64,000 nucleotides of DNA, taken from the NCBI GenBank assembly GCA_023974075.1, contig JAMFTG010000144.1, forward strand, positions 62,001 through 126,000, given 5' to 3'. The notes beneath the pieces are model-generated. The model was not told where the DNA came from, searched no databases, and saw only the letters and a program-made list of their open reading frames with translations. Every line of letters begins with the position of its first letter. Position 1 is the first letter of the stretch. Origin of the DNA: Chaenocephalus aceratus (lineage: Eukaryota > Chordata > Actinopteri > Perciformes > Channichthyidae). Position numbers and translations under genes: made by a program. This document shows, piece by piece, positions 47,057 through 57,767 of this stretch.

Positions 47057-47410
47057 CTTTAGACTATAAGCTACTTCCTGCTCGTTTGAGCAGCATACCT
47101 CATGTGTGTGAGTTGAACCATATCCTTTGTATGTGACTTAACTCTGCTCCTTCTTGCAAGAATCAATTAGTAGCCTACCTGACTATTGATTCTCAAACTG
47201 GTGTCGAGTGATATTCTCCTAACAATTACTGTTATTAAAACTGAAGGGGTTCAGTTTGTCCTCTCTTTCTGCTTTGTTCACTGATCTCAAAGCAGAAATA
47301 TCTCCTGGTTCAGTTCAAATTAAATTTGATGCCACCTAGTGTCAGAAATATGCTACTGTCAGTCCTCCGATGTATTGTGATGACTAAAGACAGACTGTAT
47401 GTGTTCTAAT

Positions 47411-47438
47411 GTGTGTGTGTGTTTGTGTGTGTGTGTGT
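47411..47438. repeat. (GT)n tract before the signal exon of gene 2
   Basis: gt repeat with a ttt interruption, followed by cctctcacat and the start codon region. Upstream 47280-47405 matches 52600-52725 of gene 3 (gccacctagtgtcagaa). Confidence 0.9.
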
Positions 47439-47675
47439 CCTCTCACATGGAGAAGATGCTCTTCCTCATCCTGCTGCTCCTCTTCCTCACCCCCTGTGTC
47501 TCTGGTTAGTGTACTCCTTTATTTCCCACTTAGACACATTGAATATTATTGAAAAACCTTTTGTGTCACGTTTTACCTTTTTATAAATAAGCATCTAGAG
47601 CTCTTTGGTGTGGAACACTATTAGAGCAAGAAAAGAGGGTCTCTTTAAAGCTGTTCTCAGTGAAGCAGCACAGAA

Positions 47676-48010
47676 ACATAGCTGCAGTTTAAAGAGTCCC
47701 TCTGTGTCTCCTCCACAGAAACATAGCTGCAGTTTAAAGAGTCCCTCTGTGTCTCCTCCACAGGAACATAGCTGCAGTTTAAAGAGTCCCTCTGTCTCCT
47801 CCACAGGAACATAGCTGCAGTTTAAAGAGTCCCTCTGTGTCTCCTCCACAGGAACATAGCTGCAGTTTAAAGAGTCCCTCTGTGTCTCCTCCACAGGAAC
47901 ATAGCTGCAGTTTAAAGAGTCCCTCTGTGTCTCCTCTACAGGAACATAGCTGCAGTTTAAAGAGTCCCTCTGTGTCTCCTCCACAGGAACATAGCTGCAG
48001 TTTAAAGAGT
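47676..48010 (+). repeat. 45-bp acceptor minisatellite of gene 2, first part
   Basis: About eight units of the same 45-bp sequence as in gene 1; one unit near 47790 is 42 bp (tgt missing). Nearly all keep the acceptor cacag followed by gaacatag. The array continues at 49370-49447 and 50162-50201 after two insertions. Confidence 0.93.
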
Positions 48011-49369
48011 CAATCAATCAATCAATGTTTATTTTTATAGCCCAATATCACAAATGTTACATTTGTCTCAGTGGTCTTCACAGTGTGTACAGAATATCAG
48101 TATGACAATACGACACCCTCTGTCCTTAGACCCTCTGTCCTTAGAGCCTATGTCCTTAGACCCTCACATCGTACAAGGAAAAACTTCCGAAGAAAACCCA
48201 CAGTTTAAAGGGAACATGGGAGAAACCTCGGGGAGAGCAACAGAGGAGGGATCCCTCTCCAGGACGGACAGACGTACAATAGATGCCGTGTGTAAATTGA
48301 AAAGATAATACATTTGCAACATAGGTAGTCCAGATGTTTGGAAATGCATGTGTGTATAATAGGAAGATGAATCACGAGGATATCCACCAGGACCGATGAT
48401 CCAGGACCACAGCCACGACTCACGATCCAGGGCTCACGATCCAGGACACAGGACCGCAGGATCATCCATGACTCCGGATCCCAGCGTATATAGACACCAA
48501 AAAGAAAGACATTTGGGGAAGCTGGGTTAATGGGAACATGAGAGTACACAGGTACAGACAGAGAGAAGGAAGAAGGAAGATGTCCCCGACAAACTAAGCC
48601 TATATCAGCAAAACTAGGGGCTGAATCTAATCAGCCCTAACTATAAGCTTTATCAAAAAGGAAGGTCTTAAGCGCACTCTTAAAAACGGATAGGGTGTCT
48701 TTCCGCCCGAACACAAACTGGAAGCTGATTCCACAAATGTGGAGCTTGATAAGAAAAGGCTCTGGCTCCCATTGTACTTTTAGAGATTCTAGGAACAACC
48801 AACAACCCTGCATTCTTGGAACGCAATGCCCTAGTAGGACAGTAGGGTATAATGAGTTCTTTAAGGTAAGATGGCGCCTGCCCATTAAGGGCTTTGTAGG
48901 CGAGAAGAAGAATTTTAAATTCTATCCTGTGTTCTATAGGGAGCCAGTGTAAGGCAGCCAGAACAGGAGTAATGTGGTCCCTTTTCCTAACTCTGGTTAG
49001 TACACGAGCTGCAGCATTTTGAATCAGCTGAAGCGACTTGATTGACTTCTTGGTACTCCCTGATAATAAAGAGTTACAATAATCCAGCCTAGAAGTAACA
49101 AATAAATGGACTAGTTTCTCTGCATCGTTTTGAGGCAAGATATGCCTGCTTTTTGCAATGTTACGTAGATGGAAGTAGCGGTCCTTGAAATTAATTTTAT
49201 GTGGGCGTTGTAGGATAAATCCTGATCAAAATATAACACCAAGATTCCTTTCAGTCTCACTGGAGGCCAAATTAATGCCATCCATAGTTAGTATATCTTT
49301 AGATAATTTGTTTCGTAGATTCTTCGGGCCAAGTACAATAACTTCAGTTTTGGTCGTGTTTAACATCAA
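48011..49369 (-). mobile_element. L2-type LINE 3' part inserted in the minisatellite
   Basis: The minus strand ends in (attg)n at 48011. The 3' UTR has the known fish block atagcccaatatcacaaatg (plus sense). Target duplication aaagagt at 48004-48010 and 49370-49376. The 5' end is truncated, so only the protein C-terminus is included. Confidence 0.85.
48640..49138 (-). CDS. L2 LINE reverse transcriptase C-terminal end
   Basis: The minus frame reads VTSRLDYCNSLLSGSTKKS, then LQLIQNAAARVLTRVRKRDH, ITPVLAALHWLPIEHRI and APHLWNQLPVCVRAE. In a second frame from 48885 it continues with FKSALKTFLFDKAYS. This is the conserved C-terminal region of fish L2 proteins. The catalytic YADD and endonuclease lie in the missing 5' part. 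One frame break near 48690. Confidence 0.85.
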
Positions 49370-49447
49370 AAAGAGTCCCTCTGTGTCTCCTCCACAGGAA
49401 CACAGCTGCAGTTTAAAGAGTCCCTCTGTGTCTCCTCCACAGGAACA
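49370..49447 (+). repeat. 45-bp acceptor minisatellite of gene 2, middle part
   Basis: Two units between the L2 insertion and the MITE; both have cctccacaggaaca. Confidence 0.9.
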
Positions 49448-50161
49448 TTAGGTGACGCAGTACTTTTCCCACTTTAGTTCCAATATAGTTCTGAAATGTT
49501 GCGTTCACACCAAAAAGAGCCGGAACTAAAATTAGTTCATGAACCTTTTCACCCCCTTTTCCGTCCCTGCTAGAGAGCACAGCGCAGAACGCAGAGAGAC
49601 TAACTTATGGCAACACAAAATAAAACATGGGAGCGGTGGAGATGAGGTGGTGTCGGCGTTCTAGCGATTTACTCGGAAGGCAGTCCCCAACTCCGGGGAC
49701 TTCCGGCCGGGGACTTTGGGTGGCAGTATACGCCGTGAAGTGGTTTGCGGCCTGCCAGTAAACCCAAAGCAGAAGAAGAAGAAGAAGAGAAGAAGAAGAA
49801 AAGAAGAAGAAGAAGAAGAGAAGAAGAAGAAGAAGCAAGACGAAGAAAGAAGGAAGAAGAAGAAGAGAAGAAGAAGAAGAAAGAGAAGAAGAAGAAGAAG
49901 AAGAAGAAGAGAGAAGAAGAAGAAGAAGAAGAAGAAGAAGAGAAAGAAGAAGAAGAGAAGAAGAAGAGAAGAAGAAGAGAAGAAGAAGAAGAAGAGAAGA
50001 AGAAGAAGTGACGTCAGCGGCTTCATTTGCCTAATCCTCCCTCAGGGGACTTATTCCGGTGTGAACGCGATCTGTACTTAGTTCCTGAGAACTAAAGAGT
50101 TCTCAGGAACTAAGTTCTCATGAACCTTTGTGGGAAAAGTACTGCGGTGTGAATGCGCCTA
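49448..50161. mobile_element. MITE inserted in the minisatellite, with internal (GAA)n
   Basis: Ends taggtgacgcagtacttttc and gaaaagtactgcggtgtg...gcgccta are inverted (shared core gcagtacttttcccac). It splits a repeat unit between gaacat and agctgcag. Interior has ggaactaa-type repeats and a long triplet tract. No transposase. Superfamily not determined. Confidence 0.75.
49767..50008. repeat. (GAA)n microsatellite, imperfect
   Basis: About 240 bases of gaa/gag triplets inside the MITE. Confidence 0.95.
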
Positions 50162-50201
50162 TAGCTGCAGTTTAAAGAGTCCCTCTGTGTCTCCTCCACA
50201 G
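50162..50201 (+). promoter_or_regulatory. True 3' splice acceptor of the V exon of gene 2 (last minisatellite unit)
   Basis: The final unit ends tctcctccacag at 50201 and is followed by gaacatttgtagtg, which keeps the signal-peptide frame open, unlike the upstream units. Confidence 0.8.
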
Positions 50202-50980
50202 GAACATTTGTAGTGAATGTGACTCATACTTCCTATCAGGCAGAGGAGAACCAGGACATCACCTTGGAGTGGACCTTCACCACCAGAAGAGAAACTTCAT
50301 TCAGCTCCATTTCTACCTACTGTTTCCTGTTTACTGAGAGCAGACCCTTCGTCCTGTTTGAACTACGTGAGAGGTGTAGAATCCCCAGAGTCTCAGGATC
50401 CTCAGTTTGCAGGACGAGTCCAGTGGGACAAAGAAGTCCTCACAGAAGGACGCCTCACACTTCATGTCTCCAGACTCAGGACCAATGACTCTGGGTTTTA
50501 TGTGTGCGACATACTCGTCAGACCTGATGGGAGCAACTCTAGGAGATGCTGGCTGAATGTGACTGGTGAGTAAAGTCAGTAGAGGTCAGGAAGTCAAAGT
50601 AGATTTAAATGTCACATCCATAGAGGCTCCGTAAGGCAACATTTATAGAAAGCTCAGATTATTTAACGTAGATTAGACCTGTGATTTATTAACACTAAAA
50701 TGGTTCCTCATTTTATTTTCTGTCCTTTTCCACAGTTGCTGAAGAGCTCGAACCTCAGAGACCAGCAGAGAGTCCTCAAGCAGAGAGTCCAAGAGGACTC
50801 TGGCTTATCGTTGTGATAACAACTCTGATTATCTTTATCGTCAGCATAGCCTGCATTGTTTTAATACGATATAAGTATAGAACCTACATTGCAGCCATGC
50901 AGATGGAGAGTTCATCAGAGGAACAAACCATCAGGACTTACATGTCTCCGTCTGAATCAGTGAGACCATCCAACATCTGA

Positions 50981-51300
50981 TTCAAGAGTCAGAAAAGACC
51001 TCAGTGTAACCTCTGTAAAGTGTATTTTTATACTTACTTATTTCAGCCTTCACTGAGTTTGATCATTCATCTGGAAGGTCATCAAACCCTTTGTTTACAT
51101 GGATATTGTTACCATGCTGCACTTAATGTCATTTTCAAATGTTACACATTATAATTAAAACAATTGTATTTACTTGTTTACTTATTCTGCACAACCGCAC
51201 TGAATGTCCTACAGGAGGAAATATTTGGAAATGTCAACTTGATCGACGTAAAAGTGTAAAAATGCTTTTTGCTAGTTATTATAATAAAGGTGTTTATTCT
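50981..51300 (+). other. 3' UTR region of gene 2
   Basis: Follows the stop codon. Contains attataattaaaa and ataataaagg as possible polyadenylation signals near 51148 and 51284. Part of it matches 16735-16840. Confidence 0.5.
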
Positions 51301-51369
51301 TTAACACTATTGTTCGTCCTCATGTCTCTCTGCTTCATGAACACTGCAGCTGCCTTGAATTCGTCAGGG

Positions 51370-51600
51370 AAAGACGACCAATGAGAACCTTTTCTTTATT
51401 AATAAGAGCGGACCGCTGATATTGAAAGACTGCAATCAGCCAATCAGAAAGCAGGAGATCCACTGCCTGCTTATTTATCTGAACAGCTGTTTTCTAGATG
51501 TAACATACGGTAGTGCAGTTCAGGGAGCAATCATTGAGGGATGCTGTGAATCCTGCTGTCTCCAGACGCATGAGATCTCTCCACTTCCAAAGGTTTACAG
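51370..51600 (+). promoter_or_regulatory. Promoter and 5' exon of Ig gene 3
   Basis: CCAAT boxes (gaccaatgag, cagccaatcag) are followed about 150 bases later by an exon end tttacag and donor gtaagatcacatc (51601), which matches the gene 1 donor gtaagagcacatg. An inverted copy lies at 44275-44490. The start of transcription was not placed. Confidence 0.5.
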
Positions 51601-52270
51601 GTAAGATCACATCTTTGTTCTCCTGTTAGGAAGTAAGGAGCTAAAAGACACGCCTCAATTACCTCGTGGTTAGAAATTAAAGTGCTACCAAAACGACTGG
51701 AAACATCCGGGGTATCCTATTGGTTAAACTACAAAACATACATCCAGGGAAAATACTTTTTACACAGCATTCTGTGGAGAAAGAGCTTCCAGTTTCATGA
51801 ACAATACAGGAATACAGTTTTCATTATTAATGAGAGTCCCTGTTTCTGTCTGAAGGCTGATCCAATTAGCAACCACACCCTTCCTCTCCACGACACAGCA
51901 GACATCGACTGCACTCATAGAGTGGCAGATAACTATTAATCATTCTAAAATAAATAAATAATCATTCTAAAAACATAATAGTACAAAAGATATTATGAAT
52001 ATGATGATTTAGTAAATAATAATAATTATAATAATAAATTACGGAGGATAAATTGTATATATATATATATATATATAAAAAAAAATCATATAGTTAAGAT
52101 CATTGAAAGATCATTAAAAAAAAAAATAAGATGATAATTATAGTACAAAATAATAACAATAATAAATACAATGAAATTATAAAAATAATATTAGTACAAA
52201 TCCAATAATAATAGTAAATAATAAAATAGATTATAATAATACAGTCAAAAACAGACAGACTGCTGTATTG
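51601..52270 (+). other. Intron 1 of gene 3; AT-rich with (TA)n at 52055-52077
   Basis: 51680-51780 resembles 38395-38480. 51940-52260 is very AT-rich with many aataata motifs. No gene. Confidence 0.5.
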
Positions 52271-52400
52271 AATCAGAAATCAGACCTTTATTCGTCCCAC
52301 AGAGGGGACATGTACATTGTTACAGCAAAAGTGAAACAAAGAAGTAACATAAAACACTATTAGATGAAAGGGCTTGCACAAAAAATAGAAGAAAAAATGA
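52271..52400 (-). mobile_element. LINE 3' UTR-like fragment
   Basis: cctttattcgtcccacagag plus gggacatgtacattgttac resembles in reverse sense the 3' UTR of fish LINEs (ttattgtcccacagtgggg type). No coding part. Confidence 0.45.
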
Positions 52401-52726
52401 GTAAAATCTACAAATGACATTTGGATCAATCTACAAGTTGCATATACGTTTTATTGCACAGCAGTGGTGTCGTAGTTATATTATTGCACATGGAGTCATT
52501 TACCCCCTGTCTGTACATGAGCGAGGGGGGGGGCAACGGTTGTGTTAGAACCAGTTAAACCAGTTTGCTGCGGATTGCAGTCCATGTGTTGACTCATAAA
52601 AGTGAAAGTATTTCTGATTCAGTTTAAAGAGACGATAATGTTGATATCTGGCGCCACCTAGTGTCAGAAGTTCATTACTGTTCCTGGTGTCAGTCTGAAG
52701 TATTGTGATAATAACTACAGACAGAA

Positions 52727-52728
<2 letters not shown>

Positions 52729-52754
<26 letters not shown>
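52729..52754. repeat. (GT)n tract before the signal exon of gene 3
   Basis: Same position relative to the start codon as in genes 1 and 2. Confidence 0.9.
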
Positions 52755-52757
<3 letters not shown>

Positions 52758-52770
52758 TCTCAGGGAGAAG

Positions 52771-52819
52771 ATGATCTTCCTCATCCTGCAGCTCCTCTTC
52801 CTCACCTCCTGTGTCTCTG
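52771..52819 (+). pseudogene. Ig gene 3: signal peptide exon only
   Basis: Encodes MIFLILQLLFLTSCVS with a phase-1 donor gttagt at 52820, as in genes 1 and 2. The 45-bp minisatellite follows at once, but instead of the V exon the gypsy element begins at 53104. I see no V or transmembrane exon between 58217 and the end of the window. The promoter side is intact, so a transcript could start here and run into the gypsy LTR. Confidence 0.75.
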
Positions 52820-52852
52820 GTTAGTTTGTCACTTTAAAGCTGTTCTCAGTAA

Positions 52853-53103
52853 ACATAGCTGCAGTTTAAAGAGTCCCGCTGTGTCTCCTCCAGGAACATA
52901 GCTGCAGTTTAAAGAGTCCCGCTGTGTCTCCTCCAGGAACATAGCTGCAGTTTAAAGAGTCCCTCGTTGTCTCCTCCACAGGAACATAGCTGCAGTTTAA
53001 AGAGTCCCTCTGCGTCTCCTCAACATGAACATAGTTGCAGTTTAAAGAGTCCCTCTGTGTCTCCTCCACAGGAACACAGCTGCAGTTTAAAGAGTCCCTC
53101 TTT
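52853..53103 (+). repeat. 45-bp acceptor minisatellite of gene 3
   Basis: About five and a half units; the first two are 43 bp and have cctccaggaaca (ca lost). The array ends abruptly in agagtccctctt at the gypsy junction. Confidence 0.92.
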
Positions 53104-53374
53104 CCTCATGTATATATTGTCCTGTCTCCCCTTGTTAGTTGTCGGTTCGTCTTGTTCATTGCTCCAAGAAGTAAGATCTAAGCCATTGTTTAATGAAAAG
53201 TCAGTGTTTTGCCTTTTACCCTCCACGAGAGCGCTTTACGTTTGTCAGTTTGTTCATTCCTCTAAAAGAGTGATTTTGTTTATTTGCAAGTAAAGACTAT
53301 TTTTTCTTCAAAACCTTTTTGTCTCTGGGTCGTGCATTTGAGTCCTCCAAGCTATTGAGTCAAGGTTCCTAACA
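53104..53374 (+). repeat. 5' LTR, first 180 bases missing
   Basis: Corresponds to 57948-58216; begins cctcatgtatata directly after the minisatellite and ends ggttcctaaca. Confidence 0.9.
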
Positions 53375-53389
53375 GAACGAACCGACCAA

Positions 53390-54453
53390 TATGGACTCAG
53401 CCGATCCAAGACGCTCCAGACTGCCCTGTCTGCACAGGGAAACATCATCTATCAGCACCAGGAGCAGCTAAAAACCATTAGCCATGGAGTGAAGGACCTT
53501 TCAGATCGCCAGGAGGATTTCCAAACCTCTGTCACGTCGCAGGTGAACCAGCTGGCAGAACAGCTCCACAGAGTCCTCACTCATCTAGAGGCAACTGCTA
53601 CAGCTCCGATTTCTGCTACGCCACCTGATGCTAATCCTGCTGCTAATCAGGCCGAGGTCAGTTTCTCTCCTGTCCCACTGCGGTTGGCATCGCCAGAGAA
53701 ATATTCAGGTGAATCTGGCAACTGCAGAACCTTCCTAGTCCAGTGTGACCTGCACTACAAACTTAACCCAGCAGCGTTTGTGTCAGATGAGGCTAAAGTA
53801 GCATTTATGGTCTCCCATTTAACGGCAGAGCTGCCGCATGGGCCACTGCGGAGTGGTCAAGAGACTCCAGTATATGTGGATCTTTCACAGCATTCAAAGA
53901 CACTATGAGCAGGATTTTTGATCTTACTTCACCTGCCGCTGAGGCCACCCGTGTACTCATGCAGCTCAAACAGCACCCACGGCCAGTGTTAGATTATGCC
54001 ATAGAGTTCCGTACCATAGCCATAGACAGTGGCTGGAACACCCCAGCATTAATAGACGCCTTCCGGAATGGACTATCTGAAACCATCAAAGACCACCTGG
54101 CTCCACTAGAACTACCACAAGACCTGGAATCGCTGATTTCCATGTCTATCCGAGTTGATAACCGCCTCAGAGAAAGAGAGAGAGAACGGCGCCGAACTGC
54201 AACAAGACATCCAAGCCACCAGGGGCGCTCTCTGGATAAGCAGCCTTCATGGGATCCCTTGTTTCACTCTTCATCAGGCCCAGCAGGAACAGCGCCATCA
54301 CAGGCACCGGAGGAGCCAATGCAGCTCGGGAGAACAAGGATTTCTCCAGAGGAAAGACGGCGCCGCCTGCAGGAGGGATGTTGCTTTTACTGTGGCCAAT
54401 CGGGTCACCAGCAGGCAACATGCCCGGGAAAAGGGCATGCTCACCAACCATGA
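53390..54453 (+). pseudogene. gypsy gag (two frameshifts)
   Basis: Frames 53489-53908 and 53905-54453 together cover the capsid and nucleocapsid. The capsid part reads LRLASPEKYSGESGNCRTFL and, after a break, LTSPAAEATRVLMQLKQ. The nucleocapsid has one zinc knuckle [15 protein letters not shown] (C-x2-C-x4-H-x4-C, 54379-54423). Breaks lie near 53415 and near 53830-53880. Gag forms the particle in which the element RNA is copied. The annotation describes an endogenous retrotransposon copy that cannot make intact Gag. Confidence 0.85.
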
Positions 54454-57400
54454 GGAGGGCGTTGGTGAGCAAGATTTCCTCTAACTATCCTCCTCGCACA
54501 CTCACCCAGGTTAAAGTCACAGCTAACAGTCAGACACATACTCTGGGGGCGCTAATTGACTCTGGGGCTGATGAAAGCCTCATAGACTGGGGTTTAGCTA
54601 AACGCCTTAATATTAAGACTGTCCCTCTCAAGCATCCTGTCAATGCCAGCGCCCTAGATGGCAGACTAATGTGTAAAGTAACTGATTGTACGGAACCCAT
54701 TCAAGTAACAATTGATAATAATCATGTAGAAATAATGCAGTTTCATCTATTCAATTCAGCACAACATCCACTGATTTTGGGGTTTCCTTGGCTAAAGACA
54801 CATAACCCACAGATTGATTGGGGTTCAGGACAAATTAAGGGATGGGGAGGGAATTGTGAACAGTCCTGTAGAATCCCACAAACCGTTGCATTTTCGGTTA
54901 GAAGCTCAGATTTTCCTGACCTTTCCAAGGTCCCCTCATGCTACCATGACCTTAAGGAGGTTTTTAATAAAACCAAAGCTCTGTCACTGCCCCCTCATCG
55001 TCCTTTTGACTGTGCCATCGACCTGCTGCCTGGCGCACCCATCCCTAGGGGGCGCTTATACTCCATCTCGGGACCGGAGCGTGCGGCCATGGACGATTAC
55101 ATCTCCTCCTCGTTGAAAACGGGGATAATCCGTCCCTCTTCGTCACCTGCTGGTGCAGGATTCTTCTTTGTGAGTAAGAAGGATGGGTCGCTCAGGCCAT
55201 GCATTGACTACAGCCCATTGAACAAAATAACTGTTAAGAACCGCCACCCACTCCCGCTGATGTCTTCAGCATTTGAACTGCTTCAAACAGCTAAAGTTTT
55301 TACCAAACTCGATCTCAGGAATGCTTACCACCTCGTCAGGATTAGAGAGGGAGACGAGTGGAAAACGGGGTTCAACACCCCAAGCGGACATTATGAATAT
55401 CGGGTCATGCCTTTTGGACTATGTAATGCTCCTGCTGTATTTCAGGCCATGGTAAATGACATTTTGAGAGAGTATTTGAATGTTTCTGTTTTCGTGTATC
55501 TGGATGATATTTTGATTTTCTCCCCAGATAGTCAGTCTCATGTCATGCATGTCCGCCAAGTTCTCCAGAAGCTTCTTGAGAATCAGTTGTGTGTGAAAGC
55601 TGAAAAGTGCGACTTCCATGCAACCACTGTCTCCTTTCTGGGCTATATTGTCACCGCCAATCAGGTGCAGATGGATCCATCCAAGGTCAGTGCGGTGGCC
55701 AACTGGCCCACTCTTGATAGCAGCAAAAAGGTTCAGCAATTCCTGGGGTTTGCCAACTTTTATCGGAAGTTTATACGCAACTTCAGTTCTGTAGCCGCAC
55801 CTTTGCATGCTCTCACCTCCTCTAAAGTCTCCTTTCAGTGGACCTCCCAGGCCGAGTCCGCCTTCCAATGCCTCAAGAAGAGATTCACCACGGCACCTGT
55901 ACTCACTGTTCCGGATCCCCAGAGACAGTTTGTGGTTGAGGTTGACGCATCCAATGAGGGCATCGGGGCTGTGTTGTCCCAGAGATCCTCCGAGGATAAC
56001 AGGATGCACCCCTGTGCCTATCTATCGCGTAAGTTGACCTCAGCTGAAAAAAATTATGATGTGGGAAACAAGGAGTTACTAGCTGTCAAAGCAGCTTTGG
56101 AGGAGTGGAGACACTGGCTAGAAGGGGCGGAGCAACCATTTCTTGTTTGGACTGACCACAAGAATTTAGAATATGTTAGGAAAGCCAAGCGACTAAATTC
56201 ACGTCAGGCCCGGTGGACGCTGTTCTTCAGCAGATTTAACTTCATACTGTCTTTTCGGCCCGGTACACAAAACCGTAAGCCAGACACACTGTCTCGTCTC
56301 TTTGAGCCTGAACATAATGCCAAGGAACCAGTATCAATCCTTCCACTGAACTGTGTGGTTGGGTCGCTAACATGGCAGATAGAAACAGATGTGAAGCAGG
56401 CGAATGTTGTGAGCCCGGCACCCAGCGAGTGTCCAGGCAACCGCTTGTTTGTCCCTGTGTCTTTACGCTCTCAGGTAATCCACTGGGCTCACACGTCCAA
56501 GTTCACATGCCATCCGGGCGTCCGACGAACAATGTTTGCCATAAAGCAGCGGTTCTGGTGGCCGGCCATGAAAAAAGAGGTCTCCGAGTACGTGGCGGCC
56601 TGTCCAGTGTGTGCCCGGAATAAGACCTCGTCCCGGGCCCAGATGGGTCTTCTCCAGCCCCTCCCAGTGCCTCAGCGACCATGGTCGCACATCTCCATGG
56701 ACTTTGTGACTGGACACCGCCCTCCAAAGGTAACACTACCGTCCTGACGGTGGTAGACCGTTTCTCAAAGATGGCACATTTCATTGCTCTGCTCAAACTT
56801 CCCTCTGCCAAGAAGACGGCAGAGGTCATGTTAACTCACGTGTTCAGAATCCATGGTTTCCCCAGTGACATAGTTTCCGACAGAGGACCACAGTTCATTT
56901 CCAACTTCTGGAAGGAGTTTTGCCAGCTCCTCGGCGCCACCGTCAGCTTATCTTCCGGTTACCACCCGCAGTCCAACGGTCAGACAGAGCGCCTGAACCA
57001 AGACCTCGAAACATGCCTCAGGTGCCTCGTGTCCCAGAAGCAGACCACTTGGAGCGATCACCTTACCTGGATAGAGTATGCCCACAACACTCTCCCCTCG
57101 GCTGCCACGGGTCTTTCCCCTTTCCAGTGTGCTAATGGGTACCAGCCTCCTCTCTTCCCTGCTAATGAGGAAGAAGTCAAGGTTCCATCCGCGCATGCCA
57201 TGGTCCGACGCTGTCGGCGGGTTTGGGCCGGTGCTCGGCAGGCGCTACTCCGGACCTCGACCCGGATGAAGTCAGCGGCGGATCGTCACCGGCGTGCGGC
57301 TCCCCTCTACAGGGCGGGCCAGAAAGTCTGGCTCTCCACCAAGGATCTACCCCTACACGTTCACTCCAAGAAGTTGGCACCGAGGTTTGTGGGTCCTTTC

Positions 57401-57760
57401 CCAATTTCAAGAGTCATTAACCCTGTCTCTGTGCGCCTCAAACTCCCCAGATCTTTGAGGGTCCATCCCACGTTTCACGTGAGCAAACTCAAGCCAGTTC
57501 GAGAGAGCACTCTGGTTCCCGCCTCCAAGCCCCCTCCACCACCCCGGATCATTGAAGGTGGCCCGGTGTACACAGTCAGGAGACTTCTGGCGGTCGCAAA
57601 CGGGGCCGAGGACGACAATTCTTGGTTGATTGGGAGGGTTACGGCACTGAGGAACGTTTGTGGGTCTCCTCAACGTTCATTGTGGACAAGACACTCATCA
57701 GTGACTTCTATGATCGTCACCCTGAGCAGCCTGGGCCGTCAGGAGTCGGCCCTAGAAGGG
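54440..57760 (+). pseudogene. gypsy pol: protease, reverse transcriptase, RNase H, integrase, chromodomain
   Basis: Order: aspartic protease (LIDSGADES, about 54556), RT with [15 protein letters not shown] and VYLDDILIF (about 55495), RNase H ([24 protein letters not shown]), integrase zinc region (H..H..C-x2-C, 56480-56620) and integrase core with Asp in SMDFVTG, Asp in SDRGPQF and Glu in GQTERLNQ. A chromodomain follows near 57590-57680 (FLVDWEGYG). The frame is open from 54440 to about 56735, breaks by one base at about 56730 inside the integrase core, and again at about 57590 in the chromodomain. Chromodomain gypsy elements steer integration to certain chromatin. Otherwise all catalytic residues are present. 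Confidence 0.92.
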
Positions 57761-57767
57761 GGGGTAC

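Larger units (their letters stand above)
45252..47224 (+). mobile_element. Possible solo LTR containing two hAT insertions
   Basis: Starts tgttacgcccctgataaaag and could end at ctcctaaca (47224), TG...CA as in LTRs; without the two hAT elements it would be about 450 bp. No target duplication was found, so this is tentative. Confidence 0.3.
47456..50980 (+). pseudogene. Ig gene 2: signal, V-set and transmembrane exons; one frameshift
   Basis: Signal exon 47456-47504 (MLFLILLLLFLTPCVS, donor gttagt). V exon 50202-50565: YQAEENQDITLEW, early Cys in STYCFLF, FAGRVQWDK, SRLRTNDSGFYVCD and RRCWLNVTG. It is 364 bases against 363 in gene 1; the extra base lies near 50370-50385, between LFELR and PESQDP, and shifts the frame. 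Last exon 50736-50980, acceptor ttttccacag: a Glu/Pro stalk, membrane segment WLIVVITTLIIFIVSIACIV, then a basic stop-transfer and a tail with a TYMSPS tyrosine motif, ending in TGA. The family is extracellular V-set, type I membrane, B7/PD-L1-like. The frameshift could be real decay or a sequence error; everything else is intact. Confidence 0.75.

Noticed and set aside
44246..47256. 20-bp direct repeat aaaactgaaggggttcag at 44246 and 47237
   Set aside because: It might be a duplication of a large insertion, but the interval contains unrelated segments including the family K and S3 copies, and the motif is itself nearly palindromic. I could not support one event.
55419..56009. 196-codon minus frame within gypsy pol
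   Set aside because: Antisense to a clear RT/RNase H coding region.
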